DNA from: Campylobacterales bacterium
GTDB taxonomy: Bacteria > Campylobacterota > Campylobacteria > Campylobacterales > Nitratiruptoraceae
DNA length: 34,336 bases
Direction of reading: 5' to 3'
Assembly (NCBI GenBank): GCA_027065825.1
Contig: JAMONM010000078.1
Coordinates: forward strand, 1-34,336
The notes beneath the pieces are model-generated. The model saw nothing but the letters and a program-made list of their open reading frames with translations. It had not been told where the DNA came from and searched no databases. Both the position numbers and the translations under genes were made by a program. Shown here piece by piece: positions 8,575 through 17,727 of the stretch; position 1 is the first letter of the stretch; each line of letters starts with the position of its first letter.

Positions 8575-9289
8575 AAAGAGTTTCTGCGCCCTGCAGTTTG
8601 TTACTACCGACGATTTCGGCGCGAATCTCAAAAAGGTCAAATCTCTCTTCTCCAAAGCCCCTTCGGGTTCTGTATGCGTGGCCCCCGAGGTCTGTTTGAC
8701 CGGTTTTGCCTACGACAGGTTCGAAGAAGCCGCACGATTTTCCGCCGAAGCTCTGTCGGAGCTTTTGCCCCTTTCTGAAGATAAGATTTTAGTTTTTACG
8801 ATGATTGAAAAGAAAAAGAAAAAGTTCTACAATGTGGCGAAAGTTTTGTATAAAAGAAAAATTGTTTACGAGCAGCCAAAAGTAAAGCTGTTTAAATTCG
8901 GTGGAGAGACCGACTATTTTGCGGCCGGCTCGATGAACGACATAGAGCTTTTTGAGATAGATGGGCTCAAATTCGGTCTTTTGATCTGTTTTGAGTTGAG
9001 ATTTTTAGAGATTTGGCAAAAGATGAAGGGAGCCGATATCATTCTCGTTCCCGCTATGTGGGGCGCTTTGCGCAAGAGACATTTCGAACAGTTCACCCAG
9101 ACTCTGGCGCTGATGAATCAGGCGTTTGTGATAGCGGCCAATAGCGCAAATTCGGATATGGCCAAAAGCAGCGCCATAATCGATCCTTTTGGAGTACCTT
9201 ATATGGACGATAGGAGGGTGTTTCTAAAAAAGGAGTGTGATCTGGCGGATATAAAGAAGATGAGAAGATATATGGATATAGGTCTATGA
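8564..9289 (+). CDS. Carbon-nitrogen hydrolase (nitrilase superfamily)
   Basis: [12 protein letters not shown] (Glu), YEQPKVKLF (Lys), LLICFELRF (Cys) catalytic triad context; overlaps the nrdB end. Confidence 0.88.
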   Translation: MISKKSFCALQFVTTDDFGANLKKVKSLFSKAPSGSVCVAPEVCLTGFAYDRFEEAARFSAEALSELLPLSEDKILVFTMIEKKKKKFYNVAKVLYKRKIVYEQPKVKLFKFGGETDYFAAGSMNDIELFEIDGLKFGLLICFELRFLEIWQKMKGADIILVPAMWGALRKRHFEQFTQTLALMNQAFVIAANSANSDMAKSSAIIDPFGVPYMDDRRVFLKKECDLADIKKMRRYMDIGL

Positions 9290-9936
9290 CAGATTTTCAG
9301 CGTAGAGTGGAACTGCAAAAATCGGCCAAAATGGCCGCGGAGATCGATAGGGTTTTCCCTCTGGACGAGAGAGTCAAAAGAGCTATCGCCGAGGTTCCCA
9401 GAGAGATTTTTGTTCCGGCGGGATTTCGGTTTCACGCCTATAGGCTGGAAGCGCTTCCTTTGGGATCGGACCAGTGGATCAGTTCTCCTTTGACGGTGGC
9501 CAAAATGACCCAGTATCTAATGCCTTTCGGGGCCGATAGCGTATTGGAGATAGGTTGCGGCAGCGGATATCAGGCGGCCGTTTTGAGCAGACTCTTTAGA
9601 AGGGTCTTTAGCGTGGAGAGGATAGAGAAACTGGTCAAGGAGGCCAAAGAGAGATTCAAAGAGCTGGGAATTTCAAATATAAACCTCAGATATTCCGACG
9701 GACTTTTGGGATGGAGGGAGTTCGCTCCTTATGAGAGGATACTCTTTTCCGCTTCGGTCTCAGAAGTGCCTCGGGCTATCTTCGAACAGCTTAGTCCGGA
9801 ATGGGGAGTGTTGGTGGCTCCTGTAGACAAAGGGGGAGTCCAGACTATTACGAGATTCGTCAAAAAAGGCGAAACTATCGAAAGAGAGGAGCTGGACGAG
9901 TGCCAATTCGTAGCCACTCGCAAAGGCACTCTCTAA
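9286..9936 (+). CDS. pcm: Protein-L-isoaspartate O-methyltransferase
   Basis: ISSPLTVAKMTQYL, VLEIGCGSGYQAAVLSRL and IERIEKL-like SAM-binding region (VFSVERIEKLV). Confidence 0.92.
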   Translation: MTDFQRRVELQKSAKMAAEIDRVFPLDERVKRAIAEVPREIFVPAGFRFHAYRLEALPLGSDQWISSPLTVAKMTQYLMPFGADSVLEIGCGSGYQAAVLSRLFRRVFSVERIEKLVKEAKERFKELGISNINLRYSDGLLGWREFAPYERILFSASVSEVPRAIFEQLSPEWGVLVAPVDKGGVQTITRFVKKGETIEREELDECQFVATRKGTL

Positions 9937-9948
9937 AAAGGGGAGAAG

Positions 9949-10284
9949 ATGAAAGCTATCGATATGAGTAGCGACGAGTTCCTGCAGGAGCTTGAAAAGA
10001 CGAAAAAGTTTACCGACAAGGTGTGTAAACAGTTCGGCTGGGTATACAATCCCAACGAGGAGGTCAACGAGGGCGTGATTATGGGGCTGGCGAGAAACAA
10101 GATGCTATATGGCAAAAGATTCTGTCCATGTTTTATGGTGGAGGAGATAGAGGGAAAGTTCAAGAGCGTGGACGATAGAATCTGTCCTTGCAAACCCGCG
10201 ATAGAGAAGGAGATACCGAACGAAGGCAAGTGCCACTGCGGGATATTCTGTACACCCGAATACGCCAAGACCCATGAGCACTGA
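9949..10284 (+). CDS. Ferredoxin-thioredoxin reductase catalytic (beta) subunit-like protein
   Basis: RFCPCFMVEE...RICPCKPAIE...GKCHCGIFCTPEY: the CPC/CPC/CHC cysteine pattern of FTR beta. Confidence 0.9.
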   Translation: MKAIDMSSDEFLQELEKTKKFTDKVCKQFGWVYNPNEEVNEGVIMGLARNKMLYGKRFCPCFMVEEIEGKFKSVDDRICPCKPAIEKEIPNEGKCHCGIFCTPEYAKTHEH

Positions 10285-10292
10285 TAGCCGCG

Positions 10293-10314
10293 CAGTGCCG
10301 CAATATCGGCACTG
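10293..10314. terminator. Hairpin between the FTR-like gene and pckA (terminator or attenuator)
   Basis: CAGTGCCG (10293-10300) - CAATAT - CGGCACTG (10307-10314); no strong U-tract. Confidence 0.45.
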
Positions 10315-10381
10315 TTGCAATTGAAGCATAAGAGTGCTACAATTTGATAACAAAATTTTTAGACTTAAAAAGGCTTTAAAA

Positions 10382-11959
10382 ATGAAGGTAAATGATTTTG
10401 ACAAACTTGGTTTAACAGGTGTCAAAAACGTATATTATAATCTGGATTTCGACGAGCTTTTTGAACATGAACTAAAACAGCAAGAGGGTGTGGAGACGGA
10501 CCTCGGAGCGGTAGCCGTCGATACAGGCATATTTACCGGAAGAAGCCCCAAAGACAAATATTTCGTAAAGCAGCCTCCCAGCGAAAACTATATCGCGTGG
10601 GGCGATATAAACCAACCGGTCTCCAAAGAGATCTTCGACGAGCTTTTCGCCAAAACCAAAGAGTATCTCTCCAACAAAGATATTTATATTATGGACGCTT
10701 TTGCGGGAGCCAGCGAAAAGAGCAAAAAGAGAATAAGAGTCGTGACGGAAATAGCATGGCAGGCGCATTTTGTCAAAAACATGTTCATCAGGCCGACACA
10801 GGAGGAGCTCAAGGAGTTCACTCCCGATTTTACCATGTACGTGGCCGCCGATCTTAAAAACGACAAATTCAAAGAGCACGGTCTCAATTCAGAAGTTTTC
10901 ATCGTGTTCAATATCGAAGAGAACGTGGCTATAATTGGCGGAACCTGGTACGGCGGCGAGATAAAAAAGGGAATCTTTTCGATGATGAACTACTGGCTTC
11001 CTATGGAGGGCAAACTATCCATGCACTGCTCCGCCAATATAGGTGAAAACAACGACGTGGCTCTCTTTTTCGGACTCAGCGGCACCGGAAAAACCACCCT
11101 CAGCGCCGATCCCAACAGAAGACTCATCGGAGATGACGAACACGGCTGGGACGAAGAGGGGGTTTTTAACTTCGAGGGCGGCTGTTACGCCAAAGTTATA
11201 GGTCTTGACGCGGAAAAAGAGCCCGATATCTACGCGGCTATAAAGAGAGACGCACTGTTGGAGAACGTGGTAGTCGACGAAAACGGCAAAATCGACTTTA
11301 ACGACTCCTCGAAAACCGAAAACACCAGAGTAAGCTATCCGATATATCATATCTGCAAGCATAAAGAGGATCTAAGGGGCCCCCATCCCAAAAACATAAT
11401 TTTTCTGAGCGCGGACGCTTTTGGCGTCTTGCCGCCGGTTAGCAAGCTTTCCAAAGAGCAGGCCATGTACTATTTCCTCAGCGGCTATACCGCCAAGGTA
11501 GCCGGTACAGAAAGAGGCATAACGGAGCCGGTGGCTACGTTTAGCGCATGTTTCGGGGAGGCCTTTTTGCCTCTGCACCCTACAGTTTACGCAAAACTGC
11601 TTGGAGAGAAGATACAGCAGCACGACGTAAACGTATATCTTGTCAATACGGGTTGGACAGGAGGTCCATACGGGGTTGGACAGAGAATGAGTCTGCCCGC
11701 TACAAGGGCGTGTATCAACGCTATCTTGGACGGATCTATAAACAATGCCGAGTTTGAGACCCTGCCGATTTTCAATCTGGCTATTCCAAAGAGCGTCAAA
11801 GGCGTAGACTCCGCCATTTTGAATCCCAGAAACACATGGGAGGATAAAGAGGCTTACGACGCTCAGTTGGAGCATCTAGCCAGACTGTTCGTGGAAAATT
11901 TCAAAAGATACGAGGACTCGGGTAATTTCGACTACTCAAAAGCCGGCCCGCAGCTTTAG
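10382..11959 (+). CDS. pckA: Phosphoenolpyruvate carboxykinase (ATP)
   Basis: [62 protein letters not shown] track starts at 10334; ATG 10382 is the more likely start. Confidence 0.97.
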   Translation: MKVNDFDKLGLTGVKNVYYNLDFDELFEHELKQQEGVETDLGAVAVDTGIFTGRSPKDKYFVKQPPSENYIAWGDINQPVSKEIFDELFAKTKEYLSNKDIYIMDAFAGASEKSKKRIRVVTEIAWQAHFVKNMFIRPTQEELKEFTPDFTMYVAADLKNDKFKEHGLNSEVFIVFNIEENVAIIGGTWYGGEIKKGIFSMMNYWLPMEGKLSMHCSANIGENNDVALFFGLSGTGKTTLSADPNRRLIGDDEHGWDEEGVFNFEGGCYAKVIGLDAEKEPDIYAAIKRDALLENVVVDENGKIDFNDSSKTENTRVSYPIYHICKHKEDLRGPHPKNIIFLSADAFGVLPPVSKLSKEQAMYYFLSGYTAKVAGTERGITEPVATFSACFGEAFLPLHPTVYAKLLGEKIQQHDVNVYLVNTGWTGGPYGVGQRMSLPATRACINAILDGSINNAEFETLPIFNLAIPKSVKGVDSAILNPRNTWEDKEAYDAQLEHLARLFVENFKRYEDSGNFDYSKAGPQL

Positions 11960-13647
11960 GCTGCCGGGCTTTTGAATCTCTCAAATAGCGTAAAGCTCTT
12001 CTCTTTTCCCGTTAGTACGTAGTGCAGCTCGTAATAGTTGTTGATAATATATTCGAAATCCTCCAGACTCTCTTGGTCGCTGGCTATAAGGAGCTGGTCG
12101 TTTTGTTGCAGTTTGATATCCTCCGAAGGGAGAAGATAGATCTTGTTTTCCCGTTTAAGCAGCAAAAAGATTATTTTCGTCTTCTCTTTGTAGTTTTCTC
12201 TGCTGCGTTTTAGATGTTCGAGTCTGATTTCGCTGTTGTTGCCCAGCTCTTCGTAAAGGGCGAAAGCGTGCTCTTTATCGAGGGTTATTTCGCTCAATAG
12301 AGGATTTTCGCCTATGCAGCCCTTTATTCTCTCTACGAGATTTTTGCCCCACTCGTTATCCTGTTGCCTTATCAGTTTTATAAATTTGTCCGCCAGGGGC
12401 CTTGCTATGAAATTAAAGGTTATATCTGCCAAAATCTCCTCGAGAATATAGACTCTGTCTATTTTGGCGGCTTTAAATATGCTCACGTCGTCGAGTGTAT
12501 TCTCTCTGGCTATGGTGTAGATGTTGGGATTTAGTTTTTTCGCCGTTGACAAAATAGTCAGATTGATCAGGTCGTCTTTCGTGGCCGCGATGATGGCTAC
12601 GGCCTCTTTTATACCGGCTTTTAGCATCGTCTCTATATCTTCGGCGTCGCCGTATATTGAGCTGTGTTTTTCCTCCTGGTATCTTTGGGAGACTATATCG
12701 ATAAATACGGTCTCTATTCCCGCTTTTTTTAGCCAATGTTCAAGAGCATGCCCCATTCTGCCGTAACCGCATATTATATATTTGCCGTGGGGCAGGGTCT
12801 CTCGTTTTCTGATCTTTAGTATATGGCCGAAGATCCACATCTCAAGTACCCAGATATAGGGTTTTGTTAGGGCCAGATATATTCTTTTTGAGATGATTTT
12901 AAATGGGTTTTCTATGTGTCTGATTCCGATATTTTGGAGGTGTTCGGTATGCTCTTTGGTGGTGGATTTTACTATTACGTCCACCTTTTTATTCAGCAGT
13001 TTCGTCAAAAGGGCCACTTTGGCGTTTTTGGCGTCGTCTTCGAAGAGCGCAATGACCGCTTTGCAATTTTTTTTGTGTATACCGGAAATTTTTAGGATAT
13101 TGGGATCGGTGGCCTCGGCGGCTATGGCCGGAACTTCCGGGTTGAAGCTTTCTAGTTCCAGTTCGTTTATTTTCTCCTCGTCCTTGTCTATGACCACGAC
13201 CCTTATGTTCTCTTCGTTGAGTCTTTGGATGATGTTTTTCGTGACGTTGTTGTATCCCAGTATGATGATGAACTCTTCGGTTAGGGCGCGCACCTTGTTC
13301 CTGTATTTGGTGAGAGCTAGCTCCTTTGCGAGTCTTTTATCCTGAATCAGAGCTATTATGGTACCGATTCCGTAAAACCAGCCGATAACCGTTAAATATA
13401 TGCTGGCGCTGACCCACATTCTCTGGGGATAGGTAAACTCGTAGGGGGTCTCTCCGAATCCTATCGTGGTGGCCATGTAACTGACGAAGTAGAAGGCATC
13501 GAAAAAGTTCATCTGATAGGGATTGCCGTTGGCGTCTTTGCCCTCTATCAGCATCAGACCGATAATCGAAATCGAAAAGGTTATTATGATAACCAAAAAA
13601 GGTATCCGCATTCTGCGGATAATTATCCACGCGGAGTTCGATTCCAT
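11956..13647 (-). CDS. Two-TM ion channel with two RCK/TrkA-N regulatory domains
   Basis: N-terminal TM, pore region [13 protein letters not shown], second TM, then Rossmann segments [23 protein letters not shown] and [24 protein letters not shown], and TrkA-C-like tail. Confidence 0.9.
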   Translation of the reverse strand: MESNSAWIIIRRMRIPFLVIIITFSISIIGLMLIEGKDANGNPYQMNFFDAFYFVSYMATTIGFGETPYEFTYPQRMWVSASIYLTVIGWFYGIGTIIALIQDKRLAKELALTKYRNKVRALTEEFIIILGYNNVTKNIIQRLNEENIRVVVIDKDEEKINELELESFNPEVPAIAAEATDPNILKISGIHKKNCKAVIALFEDDAKNAKVALLTKLLNKKVDVIVKSTTKEHTEHLQNIGIRHIENPFKIISKRIYLALTKPYIWVLEMWIFGHILKIRKRETLPHGKYIICGYGRMGHALEHWLKKAGIETVFIDIVSQRYQEEKHSSIYGDAEDIETMLKAGIKEAVAIIAATKDDLINLTILSTAKKLNPNIYTIARENTLDDVSIFKAAKIDRVYILEEILADITFNFIARPLADKFIKLIRQQDNEWGKNLVERIKGCIGENPLLSEITLDKEHAFALYEELGNNSEIRLEHLKRSRENYKEKTKIIFLLLKRENKIYLLPSEDIKLQQNDQLLIASDQESLEDFEYIINNYYELHYVLTGKEKSFTLFERFKSPAA

Positions 13648-13648
13648 G

Positions 13649-14029
13649 TTATCTCTTGGATTTTAGGGTATCGCCTATAAACAAAAGCACCGAAACTATA
13701 TTGGCCAGCAGGGCCCCTCCGGATAGGGATATTATGGCCGTTGTGGCCTCTACGTTCAGTCCCCCGTAAGCGTATTCGGCTATTCCCCATATGCTGGCGC
13801 TGGCTATCAGCTGAATATCGGCTACCAAGGAGGTCGCCAGCAGAACCGAGCCCAGCTGAGTTTTATCGCCGAATTTCAAAATCGTGGCAATCAGGTTGAC
13901 GATTATCGCCGCAAAGAGCTCGTAGGCGCTGTGCTGCTCTATAACCGTTGGATCTCCGTAGAAAAAACCGAAATTGACTGTCATTGCCAAAATAAAGAAA
14001 AAGCCGGAGAGAACCTTTTGAACGTTCAT
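13649..14029 (-). CDS. Small integral membrane protein, 126 aa
   Basis: Four hydrophobic segments; ends 1 nt before the channel gene. Confidence 0.8.
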   Translation of the reverse strand: MNVQKVLSGFFFILAMTVNFGFFYGDPTVIEQHSAYELFAAIIVNLIATILKFGDKTQLGSVLLATSLVADIQLIASASIWGIAEYAYGGLNVEATTAIISLSGGALLANIVSVLLFIGDTLKSKR

Positions 14030-14114
14030 CTTATTCCCTTTAAATTTAGACTGGTATAGTGTATGACTTGAATGCTTATTGTTTAATTAATTTGTCGCAT
14101 TTGGATAGGCGGGG

Positions 14115-14711
14115 TCACCCTTTTTGCACAGGAGGGTTTTTGTGTTCGAGTATATTTTTCGGATTTGCCAGCAGCATCAGTTTCTCTTCTTGCTCCTTGG
14201 TTAGATTTCCGCTGCTGATCGCGTCGATCATCTTTTCGGCCAGTCTGGTTTTTAGCTCTTTTTCTTTCAGCTCTTTTTCCATCTGTAGCCGTTTCTGTTC
14301 TAATTCGGCCCTCTTTTCTCCGCTCTTTTTGGCGATACTATAAAGTAACCACAATAAAATCGCGGCGAAGATCGAGCCTATATAAAGAGCCGTTTTGGTT
14401 ATTTCGTGCTCCTCTTTTTGCGATGAGACTACCATTTTCGTTTTTTGCAGCTCTTTGTCCTTTTGAAGACGTGCAATCTCTATTTGGGTTTGGGATCTGA
14501 TCTGCTCTTTTTGGATCTCTTTTTTCATCTCGATCAGAGCCAGCTCTTTTTTTGTTTTGGCTTCCTCTTTGGAACGGGAGGATATTTGAGATTCCAAAAG
14601 TATATTTTGGGCGTAGTTTTTGATGGGATCGTTTACCAAAGTCGGTTTTTTGGCGCTCTCTTCGCATCCTGCCAGAACAAAAATAGCAACAACCACAAGA
14701 ATGTATCTCAT
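14115..14711 (-). CDS. Putative lipoprotein with coiled-coil segments and a second hydrophobic helix
   Basis: MRYILVVVAIFVLAGCEES (lipobox LAGC); TM-like ALYIGSIFAAILLWLLYSIA; flanking charged coiled coils. ORF-track start 14852 lies inside the upstream gene; ATG 14711 overlaps its end by 4 nt. Confidence 0.75.
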   Translation of the reverse strand: MRYILVVVAIFVLAGCEESAKKPTLVNDPIKNYAQNILLESQISSRSKEEAKTKKELALIEMKKEIQKEQIRSQTQIEIARLQKDKELQKTKMVVSSQKEEHEITKTALYIGSIFAAILLWLLYSIAKKSGEKRAELEQKRLQMEKELKEKELKTRLAEKMIDAISSGNLTKEQEEKLMLLANPKNILEHKNPPVQKG

Positions 14712-15991
14712 GACGGACCCCTGTTCCCGATTGTCAAAGCGTATAATACCATAAGCTCTCTGTCCAAATCCAAAAAGGCGCCTACTTCGTCGTCGTAAAA
14801 GGCTCCTATGCCGCAGCAACCCAGTCCCAGATATTCGGAGGTGATATAGCATCTGTGTCCCATATGGCCCGCTTTATGCATTATCGGTATATAGTTTTTC
14901 CCTTTTGATACCAAAAAAATCAGGGCGGCCGCCTCTTTGACCATATGCTGTTCCAATGCGAGATAGGAGGCTACGTTCTTGAAATTTCCTTGTTTGATCG
15001 GCAAAAGGTCTCTGTATATGCCGGCCTCCAAATTTTCTACGTTGTAGAGTATCGAATAAATCTCTATATCTTCGTCGCAGTCGCTGATTATCGGTTGGGA
15101 CATGGCCTCTACGACATTTTTGAAAAACTCCTTTTTTAGGGGAGAAGGATCGAATTTTCTACAGCTTCTTCTGTTGAGGATGGACTCTTTTAGTTTGTGA
15201 GAAAGGAGCCGCTGTTTCGTATAGCGTAGAGATTTTTTGCAGCCGCTCAAACTCGTGTACTCTTTAAAACACTCTTTTATAAAGTCCGATTCTTGCGCTT
15301 TTTCGACGTTCGGGTCGGTTAACGGCGTAGGCTCGTGTTTTACGAGGCTCTTTTTCGGGATTCCGGCAAGGACCATAGAAATCGGCAGTTCCGTCGGGTA
15401 CGGGTTTATGGTTTTTACGATACCCTGTTTGTCGAATTTAAATAGTACTCTGGAAGCCATTTCGTTGTACATGGCGGCGTATTCTATAGAACCGCACATG
15501 TGACCAGCGTCCAAAAGGGCATATCTAAAGGCTCTTCGACCGTATTTCCAGCGGCTTCTTTCGTATATCGACGTTATTAAAAATATCAGCCCCTCGATTT
15601 TACGTCTATCCTCCAGATATGTCTCTATTCCGCTTTCTCTGTGTATATCGGCTATTTTTACGGCCTCTTTGTTCAGCGGGTCGAAGTGGTATACTCCGTC
15701 TGGAATGGAGTCCACTCCCCTGGCCTGAAAGTAGAGCTCGCAAGGATAAAGCGCGCCGGCGCTCGGAACGGTTCTGAGATAGTAGGTTATCGGCGGATAC
15801 CTTTTTGTGGCGGTTACCATCGCGCTATACAGAACGCATCTGTGCCATCTGTCCGATTCGTTTAAGGAAACTTTCGGCAGGCTTTCATCGTAAGGTTTAA
15901 ACTGGGGAGGGAATTCGTTAAAATCCGGCCGATTACCGGGGGTTCTAACGCTTTGATAGGTATGTTTGCTCTTTTCGTGACAATCGTTCAT
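14708..15991 (-). CDS. SagB/ThcOx-type dehydrogenase with duplicated nitroreductase domain
   Basis: HEKSKHTYQSVR N-terminus; first domain TVPSAGALYPCELYF...YALLDAGHMCGSIEYAA; second domain RRSCRKFDPSPL...HKAGHMGHRCYITSEYLGLGCCGIGAFYDDEV. Confidence 0.88.
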   Translation of the reverse strand: MNDCHEKSKHTYQSVRTPGNRPDFNEFPPQFKPYDESLPKVSLNESDRWHRCVLYSAMVTATKRYPPITYYLRTVPSAGALYPCELYFQARGVDSIPDGVYHFDPLNKEAVKIADIHRESGIETYLEDRRKIEGLIFLITSIYERSRWKYGRRAFRYALLDAGHMCGSIEYAAMYNEMASRVLFKFDKQGIVKTINPYPTELPISMVLAGIPKKSLVKHEPTPLTDPNVEKAQESDFIKECFKEYTSLSGCKKSLRYTKQRLLSHKLKESILNRRSCRKFDPSPLKKEFFKNVVEAMSQPIISDCDEDIEIYSILYNVENLEAGIYRDLLPIKQGNFKNVASYLALEQHMVKEAAALIFLVSKGKNYIPIMHKAGHMGHRCYITSEYLGLGCCGIGAFYDDEVGAFLDLDRELMVLYALTIGNRGPS

Positions 15992-16283
15992 GAACTACTT
16001 CTATCGTCTTTTTTGTATGCATCAACTCCTCGCGGTTTTCGCACTCTTCTATCAAGGGAGCGTATTTTTGGAAATTTTTCCAGACTTTTTGAGCTTGCGG
16101 TTTTTTGCCTCTTTTGATCAGTTCGAAGGAGACCGAAGCGTTAATGAAACCTTTTATCACCAGATATACCGCTTCGGCGGATCTACGTTTTGGAAACCAT
16201 ATCTCTTCTAGAATTTCGTGTGCCTTGTAAAACTCCCCTTTTTGCAGGGCCTGTTCGAACATCAGCAGTCTCTTTTTCATCAC
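15945..16283 (-). CDS. DUF309-type protein
   Basis: EFYKAHEILEEIWFPKRR...VIKGFINASVSFE motif; overlaps the SagB-type gene by 47 nt. Confidence 0.8.
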   Translation of the reverse strand: MMKKRLLMFEQALQKGEFYKAHEILEEIWFPKRRSAEAVYLVIKGFINASVSFELIKRGKKPQAQKVWKNFQKYAPLIEECENREELMHTKKTIEVVHERLSRKEQTYLSKR

Positions 16284-16354
16284 GGCGGCTCTTTTTTCAA
16301 ATTTTATGAGATTCAGCCTCTAAATAAGATTTCTTTTGATTTTAAAAAAAATAT

Positions 16355-17032
16355 TTAAGACGACTTTATAGGCAGTTTTTCCAGCAGAGCCTCCAGATTC
16401 TTTAGGGTCAATCTTTTTCTCTCTACCTGTAAGATCCCTTCTTTTTTTAGCTGTTGAATGTGTCTGTTGACCACGTGTCTGACCGTACCTATCAAGCTGG
16501 CGATTTCTTCGTGGGGCAGATCGTGGATCAGTTTTAGTTTGCTGCTGCTTTTTAGATCGAGATTTTTCAAAAAGAGCCTCATGAGTCTGGTCGAAGTATC
16601 GAACAGCGACAGCTCTACGGCCAAATTCTCTAAAGACCTCAGATGTTTGGCGATATATGGCATAAAGAGCCTGTTAAACTCCGGATTGGTGTATATTAAT
16701 TCTCTAATCGCTGATATGTCCGTTTCGAATACTCTACAATTATCGATAGCGGTAGCCAGAACTTCGTGCGGCTTTCCGTCTAGCAGAGGGATGATGTCGA
16801 ACATGTCTCCGGTAGTCAGTATCTGAATGGTCTGCTCTTTTGCGTTTTGCGGATTTATCTGCGAAACTTTCAGCCGCCCCTCCAAAATTATATAGAAATA
16901 TTTTGTGGTGGCTTCGGCGTCGATGGGAGTGGAGCCTTTTTCGAACTCCTTTATTCTCCCTTTTTGCCTAAGAGTGGAGAAAAAATCGGACTCCAGATGG
17001 GAGAGTATTGGCAGATTTTCTATTTCCATCAA
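16355..17032 (-). CDS. Crp/Fnr-family transcriptional regulator
   Basis: Cyclic-nucleotide-binding-like beta-barrel (YFYIILEGRLKVSQ...TGDMFDIIPLLDGKPH) and HTH (HEEIASLIGTVRHVVNRHIQQLKKEGIL); no Fnr-type cysteine cluster. Confidence 0.9.
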   Translation of the reverse strand: MMEIENLPILSHLESDFFSTLRQKGRIKEFEKGSTPIDAEATTKYFYIILEGRLKVSQINPQNAKEQTIQILTTGDMFDIIPLLDGKPHEVLATAIDNCRVFETDISAIRELIYTNPEFNRLFMPYIAKHLRSLENLAVELSLFDTSTRLMRLFLKNLDLKSSSKLKLIHDLPHEEIASLIGTVRHVVNRHIQQLKKEGILQVERKRLTLKNLEALLEKLPIKSS

Positions 17033-17727
17033 AAATCCAATCCGAAGCTGCCGAAGGAGGAGAGATTTGGATTTTGAAATCCGAATCTACCCGCATAGCC
17101 CTGCAGCATCAAAATATCGTTTTTCGGATCGATTCCTTGAGGGCAGACCTCTGTGCAGTTTCCGCACAGGGTGCAGTCCCAGATTCCGTCTTTTAACACG
17201 GCTTCGATTTTCTCCCTTTTTTCTTCCTCTCTTATGTCGGCTACGTATCGATAGCTTCTTGTGAGGGCGAAAGGACCCAAAAAGTTTTTGTTTACCTCGT
17301 ATACCGGACAGGAACTGTGACACGAGGAACAAAGAATACATTCTGTCTGTTTTCTGATCGTTTTTTCGTTCTCTTCATCCTGTTTTTTGTTTGATGGCTT
17401 TTCCAAAAAGGCTCTGGCCCTTTTTAAAAGAGTCTCTATATGGGAGGCGGAGCAGACTAGATCGCGGATATTTTCACTAAAAGAGAGCGGTTCTACGAGA
17501 TCGTTTTCCTTGGGTTCGTAGGTGCACGCCAACACCTCCTTGCCGTTTACCTTTACAGCACAGCAGCCGCAGATACCGCTTCTGCATCCTTTGTTGAACG
17601 TCAGGGTTCTATCTTTTGTTTTTATGTTCTCCAACATCTCCAGTAGAGTTGATCCTTCGCCCTCGTATTCGAACAGTTTTACTTTGGGTTCGAAAGAGGG
17701 GTGGTATCGCCTGATTCTGATTTTCAA
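17029..17727 (-). CDS. Succinate dehydrogenase/fumarate reductase-type iron-sulfur subunit
   Basis: CRSGICGCCAVKVNGKEVLAC ([2Fe-2S]); CILCSSCHSSCP; CTLCGNCTEVCP. Confidence 0.92.
   Translation of the reverse strand: MKIRIRRYHPSFEPKVKLFEYEGEGSTLLEMLENIKTKDRTLTFNKGCRSGICGCCAVKVNGKEVLACTYEPKENDLVEPLSFSENIRDLVCSASHIETLLKRARAFLEKPSNKKQDEENEKTIRKQTECILCSSCHSSCPVYEVNKNFLGPFALTRSYRYVADIREEEKREKIEAVLKDGIWDCTLCGNCTEVCPQGIDPKNDILMLQGYAGRFGFQNPNLSSFGSFGLDF

Noticed and set aside
10597-10911. Overlapping ORFs inside pckA on both strands
   Set aside because: Fully contained in a conserved enzyme gene; no independent support.
12893-13345. 150-aa plus-strand ORF inside the channel gene
   Set aside because: Serine/phenylalanine-rich antisense shadow of an RCK-domain coding sequence.
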